From: Terasakiella sp. SH-1
GTDB taxonomy: Bacteria; Pseudomonadota; Alphaproteobacteria; Rhodospirillales; Terasakiellaceae
Direction of reading: 5' to 3'
Assembly (NCBI RefSeq): GCF_004564135.1
Contig: NZ_CP038255.1
Span: 94,501-158,500, forward strand
DNA length: 64,000 nucleotides
The notes beneath the pieces are model-generated. The model did no database searches. It was given only the letters and a program-made list of their open reading frames with translations, and was not told the origin of the DNA. This document shows positions 18,120-26,510 of this stretch, in pieces. The stretch's first letter is position 1; every line of letters starts with the position of its first letter. Both the position numbers and the translations under genes were made by a program.

Positions 18120-18704
18120 ATGAATGATGTAACTGGAAATACGCAAAATAATACGACTGGCTTAAATTTCCGCGATCTTTCTTTTTTGATTGTGGATAAG
18201 GATCGCCGCGCAGCCACGGTATTGCGCACCATTTTGCGGAACTTTTATGCCCGTGATATTGATTTTGCGCCCAGTACCATTCAGGCATATGCCCATTTAC
18301 ATGAAAAACATACAGATATCATTCTGGTTGAAAGTGATTTGGGCGGGGATGATACGGGTTTTGATCTGGTTAAGAAAATTCGAGCCTCTTCTTTTGAAGA
18401 TTACCAGCATATCCCGATTATCATGATGACGGCGGACGCCAGTGAAAAAAATGTCAGCATGGCACGTGATATTGGTGTGAATGAATTTATGGTTAAGCCG
18501 GTTTCACCAAAAGAAACCTTTGACCATATCTCATCGGTTATCACCCATCCGCGTCCCTTCATCGAAGTTGAAAACTATGCCGGCCCGGATCGCAGGCGCA
18601 AAAAGGAATTTTTTGAGCAAGAACGCCGCAAAGAGAACCTTCAAAAGCAGGCACGCGAAGAGTCTGAAACCCTTGCTGAGACTCAGGTTGAGACTCAAGG
18701 TTAA
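18120..18704 (+). CDS. Second receiver-domain protein with Asp to Glu
   Basis: A 194-residue CheY-like protein and paralogue of the 16642 gene. The first strand is FLIVDKD, the phosphosite strand DIILVESDLGGDDTG has Glu71 for Asp, the switch Thr is in IIMMTADA, and the Lys is retained (FMVKPVSP). The tail has PRPFIEVENYAGPDRRRKK, then a charged helix rich in Glu, Gln and Arg. It completes the second scaffold-receiver pair of this block. The matching Glu substitution in both paralogues argues that it is functional rather than decay. Confidence 0.85.
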   Translation: MNDVTGNTQNNTTGLNFRDLSFLIVDKDRRAATVLRTILRNFYARDIDFAPSTIQAYAHLHEKHTDIILVESDLGGDDTGFDLVKKIRASSFEDYQHIPIIMMTADASEKNVSMARDIGVNEFMVKPVSPKETFDHISSVITHPRPFIEVENYAGPDRRRKKEFFEQERRKENLQKQAREESETLAETQVETQG

Positions 18705-18808
18705 CTCTTTTTTAATCCCAAAATGGCACAATAAACTCGATCAGGAGACTCTGTGCGATTCTAGAATCGGATAGGTCTGTTGGGCAAGTTTAATGAACGC
18801 GTAAGACT

Positions 18809-20386
18809 GTGATGAGGCTTAGAATGGCTTTGTCCAGGGTAATGCGCATGTGTAAGGATTATGGTCTGATGCCAAATGTATACCACCTACAGAATTTAGG
18901 GATGGGCTCATCGGAATGGAATGCGTGGCGTGAATCCGAAAAAGGGATGACCCCGGACCTGTCCAATGCGGAGATCAGAGCAGTTAATCTGGCTCGCATT
19001 GACCTACAGGGCGCTGTCCTGACCAAAGCCAACCTTAAACGAACCAACCTGAACGGGGCCAATCTTTCAGGCGCCAATATGGCCGGATCCAACATGGAAG
19101 GGATCAACTTGGCCGGGGCCAACCTGGAAAGGGCCAACTGTGCAGGGGCTTACTTAATGAAAGCCAACTTGTCTGGCTGTAAGTTACGCTGGACCAACCT
19201 GTCAGGGGCTGCTCTTGTGGGCAAAACCAATATGACGGGGGCGGATTTAACCGGGGCGAACCTTTGTGGGGCGCGTTTGACCGGGGTTAATTTGTCCGGT
19301 GCAAATTTAACCCGTGCGAATTTGGCAGGGGCGGATTTCCGCGATGCTGATTTGACCGGGGCAAATTTTGAAAATACCGATACCAGCGGTGCCTTTTTTG
19401 GTGGGGCCGATCTTCGTGGGACGTTATTGGAACATTCCATTGATTTATACCTGCCAGAAGAAGACGAACCAGAGGAAATGATGGAGATGGGGCCTGTGCC
19501 ACAACCGCAAGCCCAGCCCTATCCTTATCCTCAGCAGCCGCAACCTCAGCCACAGCCGCAGCCCATGCAAACGGCAACGGTTGAGCCTTTCCCGCAGCCA
19601 CAGCCCGCACCGCAGCCCATGCCGGAACCGATTATGGAACCGGAACCTGTGGTACAGGTGGCACCCGAACCCGTCATGGAACCCGTGATGGAGCCGGAAC
19701 CAATTCCTGAACCCGAGCCCGAGCCCATTCCAGAGCCTGAACCCATTGTTCAGCTTGCCCCGGAACCTGAGCCCGAGCCGGAACCTATGCCCGCACCCGC
19801 ACCAGTGCAGGAAGTGATTGAACCTGAAAAGCCAGATGATGATGCCTATCAGGTTTATGAAACAAAGGATTTTGCGATCCTGACCCTGTGCTTACCGGGC
19901 TTTAGCGAGAAAAAACATGGGGAGGAAGAGGACCTTCTCGGACTGTTGCGTCGTTATAACCAGTATTTTATGGATGGCAGTGATCAAAAAGGGGTACCTA
20001 TGGCAACCCGTGGAGATGCATTCTACGGTGCCTTTGAAAACCCTAATACGGCGATCACTTGTGCACGTGGGTATCTCAATATCCTGCGTGACATGAAAAC
20101 CGATGCCTATGTAGGCATCAACTGGGGCAATGCGACCTCAACCGGGGAAGCCGGGTCTGAAATTAAGGATTTGATTATTTCCTCAATTTCACCCATGGCG
20201 CGGCTTATGCCTGTGGCTAATCCGGGGGAAGTTTTGATTTTGGATGAATTGTTTAATCGACCGGAAATCAGAACTGAAAGGTTTGAATTCACCAAAGTAT
20301 CCCGGCGCTGGATGAAAGCCAGTGTCAAGGCAGACGGACCCACCATTGAGGTGCTCTGTTACGCTGTTAAGGAACGGGCTGAATAA
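18809..20386 (+). CDS. Pentapeptide-repeat / nucleotide-cyclase-like fusion protein
   Basis: The protein has up to 525 residues. Residues about 50-215 are pentapeptide repeats (A(N/D)LxG units such as [10 protein letters not shown]), forming a right-handed quadrilateral beta helix. Residues 220-345 are a Pro/Glu/Gln-rich linker (PEPEP, PQPQ runs). The C-terminal domain (about 350-520) resembles a class III adenylate/guanylate cyclase fold: [29 protein letters not shown], then YVGINWG and [14 protein letters not shown]. The two metal-binding Asp of active cyclases are not obvious, so it may be a degenerate, ligand-binding version. The start is uncertain: GTG 18809, ATG 18812 or ATG 18824. It ends the signalling block, before a terminator. 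Confidence 0.75.
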   Translation: MMRLRMALSRVMRMCKDYGLMPNVYHLQNLGMGSSEWNAWRESEKGMTPDLSNAEIRAVNLARIDLQGAVLTKANLKRTNLNGANLSGANMAGSNMEGINLAGANLERANCAGAYLMKANLSGCKLRWTNLSGAALVGKTNMTGADLTGANLCGARLTGVNLSGANLTRANLAGADFRDADLTGANFENTDTSGAFFGGADLRGTLLEHSIDLYLPEEDEPEEMMEMGPVPQPQAQPYPYPQQPQPQPQPQPMQTATVEPFPQPQPAPQPMPEPIMEPEPVVQVAPEPVMEPVMEPEPIPEPEPEPIPEPEPIVQLAPEPEPEPEPMPAPAPVQEVIEPEKPDDDAYQVYETKDFAILTLCLPGFSEKKHGEEEDLLGLLRRYNQYFMDGSDQKGVPMATRGDAFYGAFENPNTAITCARGYLNILRDMKTDAYVGINWGNATSTGEAGSEIKDLIISSISPMARLMPVANPGEVLILDELFNRPEIRTERFEFTKVSRRWMKASVKADGPTIEVLCYAVKERAE

Positions 20387-20403
20387 GACAAGCCAATGAA
20401 GAG

Positions 20404-20432
20404 GGCTCCTGAGAAATCAGGGGCCTTTTTTC
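20404..20432 (+). terminator. Intrinsic terminator after the signalling block
   Basis: Stem GGCTCCTGA / TCAGGGGCC (one T-G pair), GAAA loop and six T residues, 18 bases after the stop at 20386. Confidence 0.9.
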
Positions 20433-20775
20433 ATGGCTTCAAGAAAGCACGAACGTGATAGCGTTTTGTATAAGGCGCAGCTTGACTCAGTTTCAAAATA
20501 ATTAAAAAGGTGCATGTAAAGCAATTAAAGGTGGTTCGATTTCTACGTTAATCGGTGCAATTTATCTTTTTGGGTAAAAAAGTATATTTCAGAGGTATAA
20601 TATAAGGCCGTATGCGCAAGCTCTTATGCTAATTATTAGTATCATTATAATATAATGAAGTAAAAGAGGGAATCTACGTAGTTGACAGTGCAAGTAAGTC
20701 GCAATACGATGCGAAAATTGAATACCTACATATGTATTCAATAGGGGAAACTGCTTAAAGTTTGGAAGGTAAGAT
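20433..20775 (+). promoter_or_regulatory. feoAB upstream region with candidate Fur-type site
   Basis: These 343 bases hold no gene. Two TATAAT -10-like boxes occur at 20596-20601 and 20646-20651. Overlapping the second is ATGCTAATTATTAGTATCAT (20626-20645), AT-rich and partly symmetric like Fur boxes of the GATAAT-ATTATC type. Iron repression of feoAB by Fur is expected from the family, but the exact site is inferred. The stretch is clearly more AT-rich than the genes around it. Confidence 0.5.
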
Positions 20776-21009
20776 ATGGCGACTTTAGCAAATCTGGGAA
20801 AAGGCCAGCGGGCCTATATCAATCAAATCGGGGGCGATTCAACTCTGAAGCGTAAGCTCTTGTCTATGGGGATTGTCAAAGGCGTTGAAGTGTCTTTGTC
20901 TCACACGGCCCCATTGGGTGATCCACGCATCTATTCTTTGCTGGGTTATGATCTGTCTCTTCGCAATGACGAAGCGGCCAATATCACCGTTGACAGCACA
21001 AAGCCTTAA
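20776..21009 (+). CDS. feoA: Ferrous iron transport protein A
   Basis: A 77-residue cytoplasmic SH3-like protein that assists FeoB. It shows NLGKGQRAYINQIGG and KRKLLSMGIVKGVEV, the FeoA core (LxxGxxxxV and RLxxMGxxxGxxV pattern), and ends LSLRNDEAANITV. It is preceded by a GGAAGG site and followed 24 bases later by feoB. FeoAB supplies Fe(II), and in magnetotactic bacteria FeoB homologues support magnetite formation. Confidence 0.94.
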   Translation: MATLANLGKGQRAYINQIGGDSTLKRKLLSMGIVKGVEVSLSHTAPLGDPRIYSLLGYDLSLRNDEAANITVDSTKP

Positions 21010-21033
21010 TCAAGGCATTCGGAGTTACATTTC

Positions 21034-23169
21034 GTGAACACACAAACCAAGACCTTGACGGTTGCCTTGGCGGGGAACCCGAACTGTGGTAAAACGACCC
21101 TGTTGAATAAACTGACAGGCTCTCATAAAGGCGTGGGTAACTATGCCCGTGTGACAATTGACAAACAGGGCAGCAAGCTGACCCATAAAGGCTGGACGAT
21201 CAATGTGATTGATCTGCCGGGGATTTATTCTTTAAGCTCCCAGTCCCCGGAAGAAATCGTTGGCCGTGATTTTATTCAGGACGAACAGCCGGATCTCATC
21301 CTGAACGTTCTGGATGCAACAAACATTCAGCGTAGCCTGTTTTTGTCCACCCAATTGATTGAAATGGGTGTGCCGCGCATTTACGACATCAACATGATTG
21401 ATGAAGCCAATGCCAAGGATATCTCTTTTGACACCCTCGCGCTGGCTGAAATCCTCGGCAGCCCGGTGGTGGAGACAGAAGCGCGCAAAGGTTTTGGTTT
21501 TGAACTGCTGCTCGACACCATTGTTGAGATGGCGGAAAAAGGTCTGCCCAAAGACAGCATTAACATCAAATATGACAGCCACCTTGAAGAAGCCATCGTT
21601 GATGTACAGAAAATCATTTCTGACCTTCACCCTGGGGAGATGAATGAACATCAGACCCGTTGGTTGGCAATCAAGCTGATGGAAGGCGATGATGACCTGC
21701 TTAAACGTGAAGCAGAACATGCAGAACTGATTGAAGCGGTTGATGCCAAACGTGCAGAGATCGAACGCACCCATGGTGAAAGCACGGAAGTGATGTTTGC
21801 ACAAGGGCGTTACGGTTTCATCAACGGTGTTGTTCAAGAAGCGGTGACTTTGCCTGCAACGTCTGAACAATCTTCAAGCCTGACACAAAAACTGGATCAC
21901 ATCTTCTTGCATCGTTTCCTCGGCCTGCCGATTTTCCTTGGCCTGATTTGGGCCATGTTTGAAGCAACCTTTACATTGGGGACTTACCCGATGGACTGGA
22001 TTGATGGCCTGATGGGTGATTTCACCGATGTTGTTGCAGGCGCCATGAGCGAAGGCTTGCTGCGTGACCTGATGGTTGACGGTATCTTGGCCGGGGTTGG
22101 GGGCACGATCATCTTCCTGCCCAACATTGTGATCCTGTTCTTCTTTATGGCTGTGTTCAGCGAAACCGGTTATCTCGCCCGTTCTGCCTTTTTGGTGGAT
22201 CGCACCATGCATGCCTTTGGTCTGCACGGGAAAGCCATGATCCCGCTGGTGATGGGCTTTGGCTGTAACGTTCCCGCCATTATGGCGTGTCGCACGATCG
22301 AAAGCCCGCGTGCACGCCTGATCGCCATTTTGGTGAACCCGTTCATGGCTTGTACAGCGCGTCTTCCGGTTTTCGTACTGTTTGCCGGGGCCTTCTTTGC
22401 CGATGTCGCAGGGACCATGGTTTTTGCCATGTATATGCTGAGTATCGTTGTGGCCATGCTGTCGTCGATCTTCTTATCTAAATTTATTATCAAAGGGCAA
22501 AACGAGTCCTTTGTTATGGAATTGCCGCCGTTCCGCGTACCCACATTCAGCGGCATTTTCTTCCATATGTTTGAAAAGGCCATGGGCTTTATCAAGAAAG
22601 TTGGTGGTATCATCCTTGTTGGTTCGATCATCATCTGGATCTTGCAAGCCTTCCCGCAGAATGTTGAATATTCTCAGGATTTTGAAGCGAACATCGAAGC
22701 GCTTCAGGCCCAGCCGGAAACAGAGGCTCGTAACGAGCAGATTACAGCCTTGTCACGCCAGCAGACGCTGGAAACAATGGAAAAAAGCTATCTGGGTCAA
22801 ATCGGTGTAGCCGTAACCCCCGTGTTTGAGCCGCTTGGCTTTAACTGGAAAGACACCGTTGCGATCCTGACTGGCGTTGTTGCCAAAGAGGTTGTGGTTG
22901 CCACATATGCCGTGCTTTACGGTCAGGATGAGGAATCTACTGAAGAATCCGTCTCCCTTCGTGAAGCCATGACGGGCATTATGACGCCGCTTGTTGCCTT
23001 TACCTTCATGGTCTTTGCGCTTCTTTATGCGCCGTGCTTCAGCACATTGGCGGTGATCAAGCGTGAAGCCGGTGGCTGGAAATGGGTAGGCTTCTCTGTT
23101 GCCTTCTCCGTTACCGTTGCCTGGTCTTTGGCTTTCGTTATTTCGATTATCGGGAATATATTGATCTGA
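21034..23169 (+). CDS. feoB: Ferrous iron transport protein B (GTPase permease)
   Basis: A 711-residue Fe(II) transporter of the inner membrane, starting at GTG 21034. The N-terminal G domain has G1 AGNPNCGKTTLLNKL (about residue 13), G2 region NYARVTID, and G3 DLPGIYSLSS. The G4 motif reads NMIDEA, where Asn-x-x-Asp is kept as N-M-I-D. A helical guanine-dissociation-inhibitor domain follows, then two Gate repeats in the membrane part (LGFGCNVPAI-like MGFGCNVPAIMACRTIES, and KEVVVATYAVLYG), with YAPCFSTLAVIKRE near the end. It is the normal bacterial size for FeoB with fewer extra domains. A strong terminator follows directly. Confidence 0.97.
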   Translation: MNTQTKTLTVALAGNPNCGKTTLLNKLTGSHKGVGNYARVTIDKQGSKLTHKGWTINVIDLPGIYSLSSQSPEEIVGRDFIQDEQPDLILNVLDATNIQRSLFLSTQLIEMGVPRIYDINMIDEANAKDISFDTLALAEILGSPVVETEARKGFGFELLLDTIVEMAEKGLPKDSINIKYDSHLEEAIVDVQKIISDLHPGEMNEHQTRWLAIKLMEGDDDLLKREAEHAELIEAVDAKRAEIERTHGESTEVMFAQGRYGFINGVVQEAVTLPATSEQSSSLTQKLDHIFLHRFLGLPIFLGLIWAMFEATFTLGTYPMDWIDGLMGDFTDVVAGAMSEGLLRDLMVDGILAGVGGTIIFLPNIVILFFFMAVFSETGYLARSAFLVDRTMHAFGLHGKAMIPLVMGFGCNVPAIMACRTIESPRARLIAILVNPFMACTARLPVFVLFAGAFFADVAGTMVFAMYMLSIVVAMLSSIFLSKFIIKGQNESFVMELPPFRVPTFSGIFFHMFEKAMGFIKKVGGIILVGSIIIWILQAFPQNVEYSQDFEANIEALQAQPETEARNEQITALSRQQTLETMEKSYLGQIGVAVTPVFEPLGFNWKDTVAILTGVVAKEVVVATYAVLYGQDEESTEESVSLREAMTGIMTPLVAFTFMVFALLYAPCFSTLAVIKREAGGWKWVGFSVAFSVTVAWSLAFVISIIGNILI

Positions 23170-23184
23170 TAATTAGACAGGCTT

Positions 23185-23229
23185 AAAAAAGGATCGTCGT
23201 GTGATTATTTACACCTCGATCCTTTTTTT
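23185..23229. terminator. Terminator after feoB
   Basis: A 12-bp stem AAAAAAGGATCG / CGATCCTTTTTT with partly paired interior, followed by T residues. The A-tract on the 5' side means it could act in both directions. Confidence 0.9.
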
Positions 23230-23244
23230 GCTAATATCGCTTAA

Positions 23245-23263
23245 ATTGAGACTTATTCTCATA
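23245..23263 (+). promoter_or_regulatory. Fur-like palindromic operator
   Basis: ATTGAGACTTATTCTCATA holds the perfect arms TGAGA / TCTCA around CTTAT. It lies 17 bases upstream of the ATG of the small Cys-rich gene and right after the feoB terminator. The form resembles Fur-regulated operators; iron control is inferred from this and from the feo context. Confidence 0.55.
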
Positions 23264-23279
23264 TCAAAAGGTAGTGACA

Positions 23280-23432
23280 ATGGAAGCTTTAATCCTCACC
23301 ATCATTTTTGCCGTCTGTGTTTTTCTGGCGATGCGTCATATCCGCACCAAGTTTAATCCCAGTGATGGCTGTGGCAGTGGTTGCGGGGGCTGTAGCTCTC
23401 AGCCGACCTGCAGCACGACTGAAAAAAAATAA
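23280..23432 (+). CDS. Small Cys-rich membrane protein (FeoB-associated type)
   Basis: A 50-residue protein below common length cut-offs. One N-terminal membrane helix (EALILTIIFAVCVFLAM) is followed by a short basic linker and a Gly/Cys-rich tail (CGSGCGGCSS, then PTCST) with five Cys in all counting the helix. This matches the architecture of the FeoB-associated Cys-rich membrane protein family. Such proteins are thought to help FeoB, but no mechanism is shown. It has a GGTAG site, its own Fur-like operator, and lies 15 bases before the permease gene, with which it is probably co-transcribed. Confidence 0.75.
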   Translation: MEALILTIIFAVCVFLAMRHIRTKFNPSDGCGSGCGGCSSQPTCSTTEKK

Positions 23433-23447
23433 TCAAGAAGATCAAAA

Positions 23448-24506
23448 ATGGACCTGCTTGGTAATACGCTTCACCTCTATCTAGAGGCTGCACCCTGGTT
23501 GTTATTCGGCCTGATTATGGCCGGTGTGATCAAAGCCTGGATGTCTGAAAAGGCCGTGCAAAAATATGTCGGCGGGCGGGGTATTGGGTCCATTTTCGGC
23601 GCAGCCTTGTTTGGGGCGCCTTTACCTTTATGTTCTTGTGGGGTGTTACCCGCAGCCGTCGGTATGCGCCGTGCAGGCGGCTCGCGCCCCGCCACGCTGT
23701 CTTTCTTGATCTCTACTCCGGAAACCGGGGTTGATTCTGTGGCCGTATCCTACGCTTTGCTGGGGCCGTTCATGGCAATTGTGCGCCCGATTGCTGCGGT
23801 AAGCAGCGCGGTCTTTACCGGGCTTTTGTCTTTGTTCCTTCCCGAAGAAGATCAAAAGCCTACGCCAGCCGCAGCACCATCGAGCTGCTGTACCAGCACC
23901 TGTTGCGGGTCTTCCAAGCCTGTTGAGCCGAAAAAGCCCAATGCCTTTGTCAAAACCTATGACGGAATTGCGTATGCACTCAGCGATATTCTGGATGATA
24001 TCGCCCTGTGGCTTGGCATCGGCTTGCTGATTGCCGGTGTTGTCACCACCTATGTACCGGAACAGGCGCTGGTGGAATGGGGCAGCGGCCCGCTGGCCAT
24101 GTTGGTCATGCTGGTGGTTGGAATTCCCATGTATATTTGCGCTACAGCTTCCACCCCTTTGGCAGCCAGTTTTTTGTTGGCGGGTGTGTCGCCCGGCGCC
24201 GTGATGGTCTTTTTACTGGCTGGTCCGGCAACCAACATGGCAACCATTGCGGTTGTACGCAACGAAATGGGCACCCGCACCATGTGGGTGTATCTGACAG
24301 GTGTGTGCGTTTCCAGTCTTGCCATTGGCTTTATCGTCAACCAATTGGTGAACCTGTGGGCCATTGATATTCAGGCTGAACTTGCAGCCAGTGCCCATGT
24401 TCTACCCGCCGGAATGGAAGAGGCGTGCGGTATTTTGCTGGCCTTGCTGTTTGTGAAACGCATCCCTGCCATTGTCAGTGCGAAGCTGGCCCCGAGTAAC
24501 GGCTGA
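23448..24506 (+). CDS. DUF318/SO_0444-type permease, possible metal exporter
   Basis: A 352-residue polytopic membrane protein of the permease family that includes ArsP and the SO_0444 Cu/Zn efflux group. Eight or more hydrophobic segments are evident. Motifs are GAPLPLCSCGVLPAAVGMRR, where the Cys-Ser-Cys is characteristic, then STPETGVDS, ATASTPLAASFL and GPATNMAT. Between the two halves lies a Cys-rich cytoplasmic loop (SSCCTSTCCGSSK), likely to bind metal. Located after feoAB and the Cys-rich protein behind a Fur-like site, it may handle excess metal or thiol-binding ions. Substrate unproven. Confidence 0.8.
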   Translation: MDLLGNTLHLYLEAAPWLLFGLIMAGVIKAWMSEKAVQKYVGGRGIGSIFGAALFGAPLPLCSCGVLPAAVGMRRAGGSRPATLSFLISTPETGVDSVAVSYALLGPFMAIVRPIAAVSSAVFTGLLSLFLPEEDQKPTPAAAPSSCCTSTCCGSSKPVEPKKPNAFVKTYDGIAYALSDILDDIALWLGIGLLIAGVVTTYVPEQALVEWGSGPLAMLVMLVVGIPMYICATASTPLAASFLLAGVSPGAVMVFLLAGPATNMATIAVVRNEMGTRTMWVYLTGVCVSSLAIGFIVNQLVNLWAIDIQAELAASAHVLPAGMEEACGILLALLFVKRIPAIVSAKLAPSNG

Positions 24507-24509
24507 CCC

Positions 24510-24827
24510 TTATCCCCACGGCCTGCGTTCTGTGTCGTTTAAGCGATAAAGCGGCAGGCGCGACAGGGTTAAAATCAGGAAAAACGCCACATCGACTTCC
24601 TGATCATCCAAGGCATGATGGATTTGCTTGCGCAAGGCCGCATCCAGATTATCCCCATACGTTTGGCTGAGTGTTGCCAGATAATCCTGCGGTGTGGTTG
24701 TGCGCCACAGGCTGGCCCCGCTTTTGCGTTCATCTGCGGTGGATTTGGTGGGGTCCGTATGGTCGCGCAGGGCGTCGATAATACGGTTAATGAAGATGTC
24801 GTAATCGTTGTTTTGGTCCAGATGCAT
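24510..24827 (-). CDS. Hypothetical protein, 105 aa
   Basis: A soluble protein starting MHLDQNNDYDIFINRIIDAL, with AAGGA about 7 bases upstream of the ATG at 24827; the frame runs further upstream without a better start. It is helical and charged, with no known motif (TPQDYLATLSQTYGDNLDAA, HHALDDQEVDVAFFLILTLS). It converges on the permease gene with only 3 bases between stops. No function is proposed. Confidence 0.55.
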   Translation of the reverse strand: MHLDQNNDYDIFINRIIDALRDHTDPTKSTADERKSGASLWRTTTPQDYLATLSQTYGDNLDAALRKQIHHALDDQEVDVAFFLILTLSRLPLYRLNDTERRPWG

Positions 24828-24846
24828 GTCGCTTTTCCTTTTTAAA

Positions 24847-24890
24847 ACTCCATCTCTGGTCACCAGAGTTTTTTCTGGTGACCGGGAGTT
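24847..24890. promoter_or_regulatory. Inverted repeats upstream of the 24510-24827 gene
   Basis: CTCTGGTCACCAGAG (24854-24868) is itself a palindrome, and the next TCTGGTGACC repeats and inverts part of it. ACTCC and GGGAGT flank the whole. The site lies 20-60 bases before the minus-strand gene start and could be an operator or a hairpin in its leader. Confidence 0.45.
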
Positions 24891-25113
24891 TAGCAACATG
24901 CTGTTAGACATGCGGACCTATTTCCCGAGGGTGTTATATTCAGCCCACTCCCGACCATAGGAAAAGCCTTGCATGCCGTTTTACAGACACACAAAGACCG
25001 CCCAGTCGGGGGCAGTAAACCGCTAACAGAACGTTGCTAAACGTCATCTTCACCATAAGGTGAAAAACCGTGGGGAACAAGGGGGGATTGGAAAAAGGTC
25101 CAAACCATCTGTC

Positions 25114-25277
25114 GTCATCCCGGATTTATTCCGGGACAATCCCGATGGGCCAGAGATTGCCTTTCCAAGGTTGTCGCGCAACAGGTGCGCGATGACGGGG
25201 ATGAGGCGCGTCATCCCCAGCTTGACTGGGGATCTTTGTCCGTCATCAAAAAGGTCCCCGCATCCGCGAGGACGACA
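25114..25277. repeat. Cluster of REP-like palindromes in a gene-free spacer
   Basis: The 24912-25304 stretch has no credible gene. It contains CGTCATCCCGGATTTATTCC with its complement GGGA (25115 on), CGCGTCATCCCCAGCTTGAC with TGGGGATC (25207-25233), and a third copy of the half element AAGGTCCCCGCATCCGCGAG (25251 on) seen at 9814 and 12751. Elements of the form CGTCATCCCGGxxTTxxTCC are common intergenic repeats in Alphaproteobacteria. Confidence 0.7.
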
Positions 25278-25304
25278 GGTGGGGGATGGGGGGGATGATC
25301 GGGC

Positions 25305-25343
25305 AACAAAAAACCGCCAGCAGACTGTTCTGAACTGGCGGTG
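25305..25343 (-). terminator. Terminator of the minus-strand coiled-coil gene
   Basis: On the minus strand, a CCGCCAG/CTGGCGG stem with a 14-base loop is followed by TTTTTTGTTG. It lies 25 bases after the stop at 25368. Confidence 0.8.
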
Positions 25344-25367
25344 TTTCGTGTGTGGGTTTTTCAGCTT

Positions 25368-26405
25368 TTAGGACATGGCCTTAAAAGGGCTGGAGGTGGA
25401 TTTTACCGTGCGCGGGCCGTTTTTGGCAGAACCATCGGCATAGAATTCTTTATCCAGTTGCAGGGCCAATGTTTTGAGCGGCGCATCATTAAAGGCTGTT
25501 TTGGTCAGGTCGCCTTCTTTACACAGGGCCAGAGCATTTTCCACATCCTGGGCTGATTTTAAGACTTTGGCGATATCAGCGCGGACCAGTTCGGATTTCA
25601 CACTCAGGTCGGCCAATGGCTTCACCCCATTTTTCGACGCGGCAATTTGTTGGGATAAAACGGTAAGGAAGACATTTTTTTCCCCCACGCTATAGGCACT
25701 CATCAAGCCTTGGACCAGTTGCAGGCTTTCTGTTTTGGGATGGCCGTTACCGTCCAGCAGGTTCACCAGCAAGCGGGTGGCGGAGACGTTGGTGTCGTTG
25801 AGGATAATGTCAAACATGCCCAGCAGGGTGGTTTGCTGGGTGATCGCCTTAAGCGGATCATTTTCCAGTTCTTCTTGTGCGCGTTTGGCGCGTTCATCGC
25901 GTTCTGTTTCCAGTTGCACCAGCATGGAAAGTTTATGTTCTATGGACCCCAGATCAGCATGATGGCTGTTCAGGGCCGAAGCAAAGGCACGGTGCATTTC
26001 CCCGTTTTCGATCAGCGCTTGTTGATTGGCTGTGCCGCTTTGGGAGATTTTCCCAAGCAGGTCTGACATGGCGGACAGGGCTTCGCTCTCTTTAACCTGA
26101 TCGGATTTCAGTTGGGAAAATTCGTCTGATTGCGCTTTGGAGTGCAGGGCCAGCTTTTCGACCAGTTCTTTATTTTTTTGCAGGATGTCCTGATAAAAAG
26201 ACAATCCGACCACAACAACAAACAGCAGGAAAGGTGGGAAGATAAAGGCAGATAAGACCCCGGCAACTTCATGGGGCAGGAGGTAGAAGAAGTTCCCCCA
26301 GCCCATGTAAACCGAAATGTAGCTTGCCCAAACGAATGTCCAAATCAGAGAAGGGACGATAAAACCCGTTTGAAAGGCTTTGCCTTGAAGAAGATGCTTG
26401 ATCAT
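25368..26405 (-). CDS. Membrane-anchored coiled-coil protein, function unknown
   Basis: A 345-residue protein with two N-terminal membrane helices (about residues 14-34 and 43-69: FIVPSLIWTFVWASYISVYM, then VLSAFIFPPFLLFVVVVGLS). A long helical, probably coiled-coil region follows at 70-185 (KNKELVEKLALHSKAQ, TERDERAKRAQEELE). The last 150 residues are a globular helical domain without recognised motif. The layout recalls membrane-anchored receptors or scaffold proteins without a signalling domain. It stands alone on the minus strand between the feo cluster and the magnetosome genes. Confidence 0.65.
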   Translation of the reverse strand: MIKHLLQGKAFQTGFIVPSLIWTFVWASYISVYMGWGNFFYLLPHEVAGVLSAFIFPPFLLFVVVVGLSFYQDILQKNKELVEKLALHSKAQSDEFSQLKSDQVKESEALSAMSDLLGKISQSGTANQQALIENGEMHRAFASALNSHHADLGSIEHKLSMLVQLETERDERAKRAQEELENDPLKAITQQTTLLGMFDIILNDTNVSATRLLVNLLDGNGHPKTESLQLVQGLMSAYSVGEKNVFLTVLSQQIAASKNGVKPLADLSVKSELVRADIAKVLKSAQDVENALALCKEGDLTKTAFNDAPLKTLALQLDKEFYADGSAKNGPRTVKSTSSPFKAMS

Positions 26406-26510
26406 GTCGATTTACCCTCACGCATGAAAAGCGCGACCCAAATTCGCGCTATAACCCTTTTCTAGACTTTATGCAATTACGCAGGGCAGTGCAATATTAA
26501 GAGGCGGATT

